Assembly: GCA_024405215.1 (NCBI GenBank)
Contig: JAKSPB010000025.1
Span: 1-40,487 of the forward strand
Length of the DNA stretch: 40,487 nucleotides
Direction of reading: 5' to 3'
Source of the DNA: Lentisphaeria bacterium
Lineage (GTDB): Bacteria > Verrucomicrobiota > Lentisphaeria > Oligosphaerales > Oligosphaeraceae
Position 1 is the first letter of the stretch. The number at the start of each line of letters is the position of its first letter. Below are positions 1 to 6,852 of this stretch, one piece after another. The notes below the pieces were generated by a model. It was not told the DNA's origin and ran no database searches. It was given only the letters and a program-made list of their open reading frames with translations. The position numbers and the translations under genes were made by a program.

Positions 1-63
1 GTCCGGCAGGTCCGGCAGGTCCGGCAGGTCCGACAGGTCCGACGGGTCCGACAGGTCCGACGA
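1..63. repeat. Tandem 9-bp repeat (GTCCGRCAG), seven units
   Basis: Seven head-to-tail 9-mers run from the first base: three GTCCGGCAG, then GTCCGACAG, GTCCGACGG, GTCCGACAG and a partial GTCCGACGA. The array is probably cut by the window edge. Related 9-mers in inverse orientation lie at 38751-38777 and 40135-40152, so this is a dispersed intergenic family. No reading frame uses it. Confidence 0.9.
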
Positions 64-64
64 C

Positions 65-99
65 AAAAAAGGCGCCCGAGTGAAACACCCGGGCGCCTT
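65..99 (-). terminator. Rho-independent terminator of the minus-strand operon
   Basis: Read on the minus strand, GGCGCCCG and CGGGCGCC form a GC-rich stem around a roughly 10-nt loop (71-97) followed by six T residues (70-65). It sits 22 bp beyond the stop codon of the aldolase/dehydrogenase gene, so it probably ends the five-gene transcript that starts at mutY. Confidence 0.85.
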
Positions 100-120
100 C
101 TAGCTAGCTGACTCTTCGGA

Positions 121-2049
121 CTACGCGTGCAGCATATTCTGTCCGCCGGTGACAGGAATTGCCTGTCCGGTTTCGTACTTCTGCTCCACGCAGTAGAGGA
201 TTGCGCGTGCGACGTCCGTGGGCAGGCATCCGCGATGCATCGGGACCTTGGACATATAGAATTCACGAACATCCTCAACGCAGGTAGCGCCAGGAACCTT
301 TCCGGCATTCAGGTATTGCACAAAGAGTCCGCGAACCGGGTCACTCCAGAGAGGTCCATCCAGATAATTGCCCGGACAGACAGAATTCACCTTGATATGG
401 CTAGTGACCAGTTCCTTTGCGAAAGACTGCGTCAGGCCGATGCCGCCGAACTTGGAACCCGCGTATGCACCGTTTTTGTTGGAGCCTTCCAGACCGCTCT
501 TGGAATTGACCTGGACGATATCGGTCCAGGGGCTGTCCTTGGCGGTCATCTGCTTGGACATCACCTTGGCCGCATATTTGCAGCACAGGAAATATCCGAG
601 GTAATTGATATTGGTCACGAAGGTGAAGTCCTTCAAGCTGAGTTCCATGACAGAACCGGAACGGACCACGCCGGCGTTGTTGACGAAGAGGTCGATACCG
701 CCGACTTCCCGAACGATAGCGGCCATCATCGCCGCCACGGAATCCTCGTCGGCCACATTGACGGCCACGGCAAAGGCGCGGCCCTTTCCGTACTTGGCGT
801 TCAGCTCTTCCGCCGCCTTGTTGGCGCCTTCGAAGTTCATGTCCGCCAGCACCATTGTGCCGCCCTCGGCGATCAGGTCCTGGGCAATTCCCAGGCCGAA
901 GCCCTGTGCACCGCCAGTGACCACGCAGACACGGTTCTGCAGGCGCGTCTTGCTGGCGCCGCCATTGACAGAGCGGCGATAGGACTCGACCTCCCAGTTT
1001 TCAATGAAGGAGTACTGTTCTTCAGTCAGGTAGTTGACGCCGCCGAAAGCCGCGGTCAGCTTCTCGATTTTGCGGGCGTTGGCCAGGGCGATGGCAGCGG
1101 AACGCGCTTCATTCAAAGTCTGGCTCACCGTAAACAGCGCCTTGCCCGGAATCTCCACCACCTTGGGCAGATAGCCGCGCTGCGCCTTGAAGGCGGCGAT
1201 GGCCTCTGCGGTAGCCTCGCCGCGGAAGGCAAAGGATTTGGCATAGACCACATGATCCGGCGTCAGGGGACCTTCAAAGGCCGCGGAGTTGCCCACGCAA
1301 TGGACGATGGCGCGGTTGCCATCCTCGTCAGCCAGCAGCGTACGCAGCGCAGGCGCCACTTCGGCCAGATCCTCATCGGAGGCCGTGCCCATTTCCACGT
1401 CATCCGTGGAAATGCCAGCCGTCTGGTAAGCGGTCTTCAGGGCATCCATCACGTCAGCGTAGATTTTCGCCACTTCGTCCGCCGTATCGGCGCCGATGAA
1501 GACGCCGTGCTTCTGCAAGAAGATGACGTTGGGCTGGGCGCCATTCTTGGCTTCTGCGGCATCCAGCGCTTCCTTCACCGTGAAGGAAAGCGTGCAGCCG
1601 GGATTGCAGTAGTCCAGCCAAATGGCCTTTGGGAAGAGCTTCGCCGCAGCTGCCTTACCATCCTTGGAGCAGGTCAAGCCATTCACCAGGGCAGGATGGG
1701 TGTGGACGATGAACTTGTATTTGATCACTTCGTGGACCGGCGCTTCCACAGAAGGACGGCCGGCGCCCAGCGGGCGCACGGCGGAAAGCTGGATGTTCTT
1801 GACGAACTCCTCCCGGAGCTCCGCGAGCATCGCAGGCGCCATGGTGAAGATCTTGCGCAGGGACTCGCGATCCAGTTTCAGGAACTGCTCCGGCTGAATG
1901 GTCGCCAAGGCGACGCCGGAGGGCTTGATGAAGAGTTCGCTGTCGGTCTTGAAGGAAGTGTTTCCACCGCCCAGGAAGACATAGTCGGGATCCGCGCCAT
2001 ACTGACGGGACAAGGCAGCCAGTTTTTCTAGAGATTCAGCAGTAGTCAT
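121..2049 (-). CDS. Bifunctional class II aldolase / short-chain dehydrogenase
   Basis: A 642-residue fusion, the size of known bifunctional aldolase/short-chain dehydrogenases of the rhamnulose-phosphate aldolase/lactaldehyde dehydrogenase type. Residues about 10-240 are a class II aldolase/adducin domain: GGGNTSFK near 27-34, a zinc-binding HTHP at 116-119 and a KHG at 180-182. Residues about 368-640 are an SDR domain with the NAD-binding GGAQGFGLG (379-387), NNAG (457-460) and the catalytic YxxxK pair Tyr529/Lys533. It should cleave a ketose phosphate and act on the resulting aldehyde or a related polyol in the cytoplasm; the exact sugar cannot be read from sequence. The start is 3 bp after the stop of the FtsZ-like gene, so it is co-transcribed with cell-division genes, an odd partner for a sugar enzyme. 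It is the last gene before the terminator. Confidence 0.9.
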   Translation of the reverse strand: MTTAESLEKLAALSRQYGADPDYVFLGGGNTSFKTDSELFIKPSGVALATIQPEQFLKLDRESLRKIFTMAPAMLAELREEFVKNIQLSAVRPLGAGRPSVEAPVHEVIKYKFIVHTHPALVNGLTCSKDGKAAAAKLFPKAIWLDYCNPGCTLSFTVKEALDAAEAKNGAQPNVIFLQKHGVFIGADTADEVAKIYADVMDALKTAYQTAGISTDDVEMGTASDEDLAEVAPALRTLLADEDGNRAIVHCVGNSAAFEGPLTPDHVVYAKSFAFRGEATAEAIAAFKAQRGYLPKVVEIPGKALFTVSQTLNEARSAAIALANARKIEKLTAAFGGVNYLTEEQYSFIENWEVESYRRSVNGGASKTRLQNRVCVVTGGAQGFGLGIAQDLIAEGGTMVLADMNFEGANKAAEELNAKYGKGRAFAVAVNVADEDSVAAMMAAIVREVGGIDLFVNNAGVVRSGSVMELSLKDFTFVTNINYLGYFLCCKYAAKVMSKQMTAKDSPWTDIVQVNSKSGLEGSNKNGAYAGSKFGGIGLTQSFAKELVTSHIKVNSVCPGNYLDGPLWSDPVRGLFVQYLNAGKVPGATCVEDVREFYMSKVPMHRGCLPTDVARAILYCVEQKYETGQAIPVTGGQNMLHA

Positions 2050-2052
2050 GTT

Positions 2053-2844
2053 TTATTTTCCGTTGTTTTCGGGAGAAACAGCCTCCTCTTGCGCATCGGC
2101 CTCTTCCCGGTTGGATGAGAACTCCTGGGTCAAACGAAGATAAGTCGGAATGTCCAAATTCTGATGGTCGACAATGGTAGGATAAACCCCCGTGAAGATT
2201 CCGCGCGGCAACTCGTCGAATTTCATCGCCTTGGATTTTATCTTTTCGTCCGAAGACGCGGAAACGGATCTGGGTTGGGTAAACAAGGTAAGATAACCGA
2301 TTGTCGTCTCGGCGATCCACCGGACTGCCTGCGCGTATGCGTTTTCCCGCGTCTCGTCGGGGAAAAGTCCGCCCAGGCTTGCGCAATTCAAAGGCAGGAC
2401 ATCAAAATGCTGGACCCGAAGGATATCCAGCACCTCGGCCGCGCCATTCTTATATTCTTCGCTATCGAATCCATGCGGCATCGCCACAATGGCTGACGAG
2501 GGGATGCCCTTCTTCCGGGCATAATCCATGGCGACCTGCGTATAGAAATCGCCTGTGCTTCCGCCCAGGCAAGTAACCACCACCATCATCTTCGACTGCG
2601 CCAGGAACTTGTCCATGGCACCCTGCAAAGCATTCCGCGCATTTTCGCCGGCGCTTCCGACGGGCAAAGTCGGTGCAGGCGGCACCACCTGGCAATGCAA
2701 TGACGGCAACATCGCCAACTGTTCCGGATCGGAATCCACAGCGGCGATACGCAGCGTCGGCAATCCGCCGCGCTGATAGAGATAATATGCCGTCCGCGCA
2801 CCGGCGGTGCCGATTCCCAGAAGAAGAATATCTGTGGCTTCCAT
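2053..2844 (-). CDS. FtsZ/tubulin-like GTPase-domain protein lacking the C-terminal half
   Basis: 263 residues, against about 350-400 for normal FtsZ. The order of FtsZ nucleotide-binding loops is visible: GIGTAGAR (10-17, FtsZ GxGGxGxN), VDSD (36-39, FtsZ NTD), a degenerate tubulin signature GGSTGDF (94-100, consensus GGGTGTG) followed by an FtsZ-like helix, and PHGFDSEE (123-130, FtsZ PFxFEG). A late NLDIPT (229-234) resembles the T7 loop NxDxxD, with the second catalytic Asp replaced by Thr. After it only about 30 acidic, polar residues remain, so the C-terminal activation domain is missing. The start lies 1 bp after the ftsA stop, the classical ftsA-ftsZ order. Family membership is inferred from motif order. 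Whether it polymerises or hydrolyses GTP is doubtful. It may be a regulator, or a divergent FtsZ of this lineage. Confidence 0.7.
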   Translation of the reverse strand: MEATDILLLGIGTAGARTAYYLYQRGGLPTLRIAAVDSDPEQLAMLPSLHCQVVPPAPTLPVGSAGENARNALQGAMDKFLAQSKMMVVVTCLGGSTGDFYTQVAMDYARKKGIPSSAIVAMPHGFDSEEYKNGAAEVLDILRVQHFDVLPLNCASLGGLFPDETRENAYAQAVRWIAETTIGYLTLFTQPRSVSASSDEKIKSKAMKFDELPRGIFTGVYPTIVDHQNLDIPTYLRLTQEFSSNREEADAQEEAVSPENNGK

Positions 2845-2845
2845 A

Positions 2846-4150
2846 CTACCAGCCCATTATGTCAACAAACTTTTTCAACTTCTTCAAGAGGCCGCCGTCG
2901 TTGGCCGCTTCCTGCGCCACCCGAAGACGCTCTTCCACGCAGGCGCAGCGCAGCAATCCCAACACGGTGGAATGCTGGGGTCCCAGCACGAAATCCGGCC
3001 GTCCCGTCACCCGATAGGGCAATCCCATGCGCACCCGTCGATTAAAAATCTGCGCCGCCAGTTCGGCAACCCTCGGAAGCGCCGCACCGACGCCAGTCAG
3101 GAGGATTTCATTGCCGATCCAGGGATAGACGCCCTGCTCGTCCAGTCGATTCTTGACCAGCTGGAAGAGCTCCCGCAACCGCACTTCCAAGATGCTCTCG
3201 ATGGCATCCGCCGAGAAGGAACGCTGCCGGCGATTCAGCCCCGGTTCCGTGACATTGACCATCCGGGCATTGCCGTCATGCGTAGCGACCACCGTGCAAC
3301 GCAGCTGGGCCAGCTGTTCGACAATCTGCCGGGCGGTGCCGATTTCCAACGTCAGGGCGATAGCCAGGTCATTGGCCAGGTGGTCCATTCCCACCGCCAG
3401 CTGTTCGCAGGCCACGAAACCGATTTTAGTCGGAATGGCGAAAGAAGTCATGCCGGCGCCTAGATCTATCACAAGTCCTTGCGGTTCGTCAGACAGCGTA
3501 GGTTGCAGGACGCCACTGGCGACCGCAATGGGCGCATAGACCACATAATCCAGCTGATACCCTCCCATGGCATCGCGGATCATGGCTTCGACTTGTTCGT
3601 GCCGTGCGATATCCGCCACAAAGCAGCAAGATTCCGCCGTCAGCGTCGAAGAATACTGCCCTACGGGATTGAAGACCATCCGCCCATCCGCGAGACGGAA
3701 GCCGTGATTGACCAGCGGCAGGGGAATCACCTCCTGGCTGTCGTCATCGCCCTGGAGATTCTCCACTTCGCTGTAAGTAGCCCGCATGGCGCTCTCGTAA
3801 TCCTCTTCGCTGATGGCCTCGTGCTCGTCAAGCTGCACCGACGCCTTGACGAAATGAGGCCGGATGTAGTTCCCTGAAAGCACCAGGGCGAGCACGCCCG
3901 GCAATCCCTCGCAGGCAGCCATGTTCCAGGCCGTGGTCAACGCCTGCGAAACCTGTTCCGCAACGATATTGGGCGTAACAGGTTCGTCTTTCAGCATTTT
4001 CAACGACGGCACCTCGGCGAAGCCCCGGATGACCAGCGGACTATCCGGCTTGGAGAGTTCCTGTTCCTGGTCTTGGAAAGACGCCACGACGACGCGAATC
4101 TTGTCGCTGGCGAGTTCTATTCCTGTAAAGATGTCCCTTCTCCGTTTCAT
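2846..4150 (-). CDS. ftsA: Cell division protein FtsA
   Basis: 434 residues from the ATG at 4150. An upstream extension to 4450 would run through the end of the preceding gene in another frame and looks non-coding. This is an actin-fold ATPase: phosphate-1 motif TGIELASDKIRVVVA (9-23), an inserted 1C domain about 82-180 containing the FtsA-like NPVGQYSSTLTAE, phosphate-2 motif GLVIDLGAGMTSFAI (225-239) and adenosine motif EILLTGVGAALPRV (348-361). The tail GGLLKKLKKFVDIMGW is a textbook amphipathic membrane-targeting helix, as in E. coli FtsA. FtsA tethers FtsZ filaments to the cytoplasmic membrane. Here the next gene, 1 bp away, encodes an FtsZ-like protein without its C-terminal part, including the conserved tail that normally binds FtsA. 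How the two interact is therefore unclear. Confidence 0.9.
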   Translation of the reverse strand: MKRRRDIFTGIELASDKIRVVVASFQDQEQELSKPDSPLVIRGFAEVPSLKMLKDEPVTPNIVAEQVSQALTTAWNMAACEGLPGVLALVLSGNYIRPHFVKASVQLDEHEAISEEDYESAMRATYSEVENLQGDDDSQEVIPLPLVNHGFRLADGRMVFNPVGQYSSTLTAESCCFVADIARHEQVEAMIRDAMGGYQLDYVVYAPIAVASGVLQPTLSDEPQGLVIDLGAGMTSFAIPTKIGFVACEQLAVGMDHLANDLAIALTLEIGTARQIVEQLAQLRCTVVATHDGNARMVNVTEPGLNRRQRSFSADAIESILEVRLRELFQLVKNRLDEQGVYPWIGNEILLTGVGAALPRVAELAAQIFNRRVRMGLPYRVTGRPDFVLGPQHSTVLGLLRCACVEERLRVAQEAANDGGLLKKLKKFVDIMGW

Positions 4151-4185
4151 ATCGTAAATATAATGACGGGCGGCAAAATCATACG

Positions 4186-5475
4186 TCATTCCCGCATATT
4201 CTGCGGTTCTGCCAGTCGTCCGGCCACAATTCCCAAAGCACACCAGAGATACCGTTTGGAGCCCACATCCTCCCAGAAGCAAGAGAAAAGCACTCCGACC
4301 AGGAAAAGCAGCGCGGGGAGATCCCGCTTCTGGAAAGCCTGCCGCATCAGCAGGAAGACAAACGCGAGAATTCCAAGCAGCGCAGGCACTCCGAAAAACG
4401 ACACGGTGTTCAGATACTCGCAATGGGGGTCCATGAACGTGCAGAAGCACTCCAGTTCCGAATCAAAGCCGTATGGCTTCAGAATCCCCAGGATCTTCTC
4501 CCGATCTACGTATTCCGGATAAAGCCGATGCAAATCCGTCGCGCCATAACCGAAAAGAAGGCCTCCGGCCCCTCCTTCCAGCAAGATCCGTCCATAGATT
4601 TCCTGATGGACGCTATAATTCCCCCGATGCTGGAAATCCACCCATGGGGCCTTTCGGATCGCGGGATAAGTCCTGAACCAGACCGTCGTCAGGCAAAGCG
4701 TTCCGAAAGCAACGATGGCGACGGTGGCCAGCGCCCGTGGTTTCAGCGGCGCCAGCAATGTTGACGTAGCGAAAGTGCCAGCCAGCAACCCGAAGGTCAT
4801 CACGGAAAGCTTTGACGCCGTGGCCAGCAGAGGCAATATTCCCAGGAAAGTCAGGGCGGCGATCATGTTGAATCCCTTCCAGGAGGCCTGTGACAGGCGT
4901 TTTTCCAGCACAGGCAACGCCAGCAGAACAGGAAGGACGAAGGAACCGCCCAGAAGATTGGGATTGTCGAAAAGAAATTGATAGCGCGTCACCAGGACAT
5001 TGGGATCCAGTTGCGCGAAATGGCGGTCGCCGTAGAGAAGTCCCTCCAGGCAGGTTCCCTGTACCGGAATGAATTTCGTCAGAAGATAGCCCGCGAAGAC
5101 CACGCCCAGCAACGCGGCAGCCGTCCAGCCACAGACCTGTCGGGAAGGCAATGGCGTAAAGCGGAAAAAGAGGAACACCAGCCCCATATAGCCAAAGACC
5201 GCCAGGTCATAACATCCGCCCGTCCGTTGCAGGCAATGAACCGCAGTGACCAGAATCATCCAGCACCAAGCCAGGGCCAGCGGCGCCAGCGGCATTTTCC
5301 GCAGTGCCGACTGCAACTCTGCACGACGGCGGAAGCACTGCCACGCCATCAATGGCGCAAGGATTTCCGTCAGGCGCAACGCGCCATGCAACGGCAACGC
5401 CAGAACCAGCGACGCCACGTAAAGCAACGCCACCCAGGACATAAAAGACTCAACCTTGTTTTCGTTCATCATCAA
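4186..5475 (-). CDS. O-antigen ligase-like polytopic membrane protein
   Basis: 429 residues with about ten to twelve hydrophobic segments spread over the whole length and one large hydrophilic loop (about 268-350). The loop ends in MDPHCEYLNTVSFFGVPALL (348-367). The H-x-E-Y/F-L-x-x-x-x-x-x-G-x-x-G pattern after a long periplasmic loop is typical of the Wzy_C/O-antigen ligase superfamily, which transfers or polymerises undecaprenyl-linked glycans at the periplasmic face. His351 is the likely key residue. The gene starts 6 bp after mutY stops and ends 35 bp before ftsA starts, so it belongs to the operon. Whether it is a WaaL ligase, a Wzy polymerase or a protein O-oligosaccharyltransferase cannot be decided; no glycosyltransferase genes flank it. 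Confidence 0.75.
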   Translation of the reverse strand: MMMNENKVESFMSWVALLYVASLVLALPLHGALRLTEILAPLMAWQCFRRRAELQSALRKMPLAPLALAWCWMILVTAVHCLQRTGGCYDLAVFGYMGLVFLFFRFTPLPSRQVCGWTAAALLGVVFAGYLLTKFIPVQGTCLEGLLYGDRHFAQLDPNVLVTRYQFLFDNPNLLGGSFVLPVLLALPVLEKRLSQASWKGFNMIAALTFLGILPLLATASKLSVMTFGLLAGTFATSTLLAPLKPRALATVAIVAFGTLCLTTVWFRTYPAIRKAPWVDFQHRGNYSVHQEIYGRILLEGGAGGLLFGYGATDLHRLYPEYVDREKILGILKPYGFDSELECFCTFMDPHCEYLNTVSFFGVPALLGILAFVFLLMRQAFQKRDLPALLFLVGVLFSCFWEDVGSKRYLWCALGIVAGRLAEPQNMRE

Positions 5476-5481
5476 GATTCC

Positions 5482-6477
5482 CTACAGCAACGCAGCGAAA
5501 GCGGAGGGTATCGCGTATCGCGTCGCCAGTTCCTGCCGCGTCGCCCAGGTGAAATCACCCGCGCACGCCGTCACCGTAACCGCATAATTCTCCATGCGCC
5601 ATTCCCGATGGGTGAAAAGATGGACGGACGAGGAGACTTTCCGAAGCGCCTTGACCTGGAAGCCCCAGCCGAAAAGGAGCCGCCGGAGCTCCTGCGCCGC
5701 CAGGGTTCCGTCCACATGGGGGAATTCCCACAACTTCGCCAGCAATCCCGTCGCCGGACGCTGCCGCAGGGCTATTTTCCCCTCCGCTGTCTGAATGCGG
5801 AAGACCGTGAGTTCCTGAACCGGACGCGCCTTCTTCACCGTCGGCGCGGGCAGTTCGCCAATGCGGCCCTCACGCCGCGCCACGCACCCGTCCCGGAAGG
5901 GACATTCCTCGCAGCGGGGTTCTCCGTGGGGAATGCAGACCACCTCGCCCAGCTCCATCCACGCCTGCGTAAACAGGCCGGTCCCTATGGACGGCATCCA
6001 GGATTGCAGCAATTTCGTTGCTGCCGGACGATCCAGGTTCTCGCCGCGCAGGCGCGACAGCACCCGAAGCACATTGCCGTCCACGGCAGGACGGCGTTCG
6101 CCCAGCACGATGGACGCGATGGCGCCGGCGGTGTATTCTCCCACGCCGGGAAGAGTCCGCCACTGGTCTCCGGTTTCGGGAAAATGCCCTTGGGCGGCAA
6201 TGACTTTCGCCGCCGCATGGAGATTCCGGGCGCGAGAGTAGTATCCCAGCCCCTGCCACAATTTCATCAACGCCTCCTCGGACAACGCCGCCAGGCTCTC
6301 CACCGTGGGACAAATCTCCAGGATACGAGCGTATGCCAAGCGGACCGCCTCGATCCGCGTCTGCTGAAGCATGATTTCGGAAAGCCAGACATGATAGGGA
6401 TTGGGCGGCGTCTCCCGCCAGGGAAGCTCTCGTGCATGGGCACGATACCACTCTAGAATTTCCTCAACCTGCTGCAT
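5482..6477 (-). CDS. mutY: A/G-specific adenine glycosylase MutY
   Basis: 331 residues from the ATG at 6477. A longer frame back to 6636 has no family similarity in its first 53 residues. MutY removes adenine paired with 8-oxoguanine. Visible are WLSEIMLQQTRIE with catalytic Glu34, the helix-hairpin-helix LPGVGEYTAGAIASI (109-123), VDGNVLRVLSR with Asp133, and a [4Fe-4S] ligand set Cys181, Cys189, Cys192, Cys198. The first spacing is seven residues, one more than the usual C-x6-C-x2-C-x5-C. The C-terminal NUDIX-like domain (about 221-330) has the FTH (288-290) equivalent of the FSH 8-oxoG-reading loop. It is the first gene of the minus-strand unit. Confidence 0.92.
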   Translation of the reverse strand: MQQVEEILEWYRAHARELPWRETPPNPYHVWLSEIMLQQTRIEAVRLAYARILEICPTVESLAALSEEALMKLWQGLGYYSRARNLHAAAKVIAAQGHFPETGDQWRTLPGVGEYTAGAIASIVLGERRPAVDGNVLRVLSRLRGENLDRPAATKLLQSWMPSIGTGLFTQAWMELGEVVCIPHGEPRCEECPFRDGCVARREGRIGELPAPTVKKARPVQELTVFRIQTAEGKIALRQRPATGLLAKLWEFPHVDGTLAAQELRRLLFGWGFQVKALRKVSSSVHLFTHREWRMENYAVTVTACAGDFTWATRQELATRYAIPSAFAALL

Positions 6478-6655
6478 GGCGGAAAATATATCCCCCGTCA
6501 CCAGTTTCACCGTTCCGAAAAATCGGTTTTCTTCAATTCCTAGAGCTCCTTCTTCCTTTCCTTGCCATGAGTTATGGTATAGTAATCCCGTGGCTCTGTT
6601 CCTGCTTTCCGAAAAGACGGAGAGCAAAACAAGCAAAATTGCAAAACAAGCAAAA

Positions 6656-6679
6656 GCCTTCGGCGAAATCGCCGAAGGC
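6656..6679. repeat. Perfect hairpin at the left edge of a repeat tract
   Basis: GCCTTCGGCGA and TCGCCGAAGGC form an 11-bp perfect stem with a 2-nt loop, followed on the plus strand by CGACTTTTG. It lies between mutY (minus) and the CBM9 gene (plus). The same GCCGAAGG core recurs in the hairpin at 21721-21746. It could be a terminator or a palindromic repeat family. Confidence 0.75.
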
Positions 6680-6832
6680 GACTTTTGATTGTTTTGCCTT
6701 TTTTGATTCTTTTGCCCTCCCGCTGAAGGCGACTTTTGATTGTTTTGCCTTTTTTGATTCTTTTGCCTCCCGTCGAAGGCGGAACTGTTTTGCCTTTTTT
6801 GATTCTTTTGCCTCCCGCCGAAGGCGGACAGT
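6673..6832 (+). repeat. Degenerate 45-51 bp tandem repeat ahead of the CBM9 gene
   Basis: Three units start at about 6673, 6723 and 6774, with a partial fourth at 6819. Each begins CGAAGGCG (or TGAAGGCG), runs through TTTTGCC and TTTTTTGATTCTTTTGCC, and ends CTCCCG. The third unit lacks the ACTTTTGATT segment. The array ends about 20 bp before the start of a secreted-protein gene. A related tract (hairpin, TTTTG, then CTTTTGCTCTCCCGC) precedes the secreted-protein gene at 21800. Confidence 0.85.
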
Positions 6833-6852
6833 TCTCTTTCCCAAGATCCATC

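Noticed and set aside
1-63. CRISPR array
   Set aside because: Units are 9 bp without spacers; no cas genes.
127-2031. 634-codon plus-strand open frame opposite the aldolase/dehydrogenase
   Set aside because: Shadow frame caused by GC-rich codons; no domain, while the minus frame has clear catalytic motifs.
4151-4450. N-terminal extension of ftsA
   Set aside because: It overlaps the membrane-protein gene out of frame; the FtsA phosphate-1 motif begins right after the ATG at 4150.
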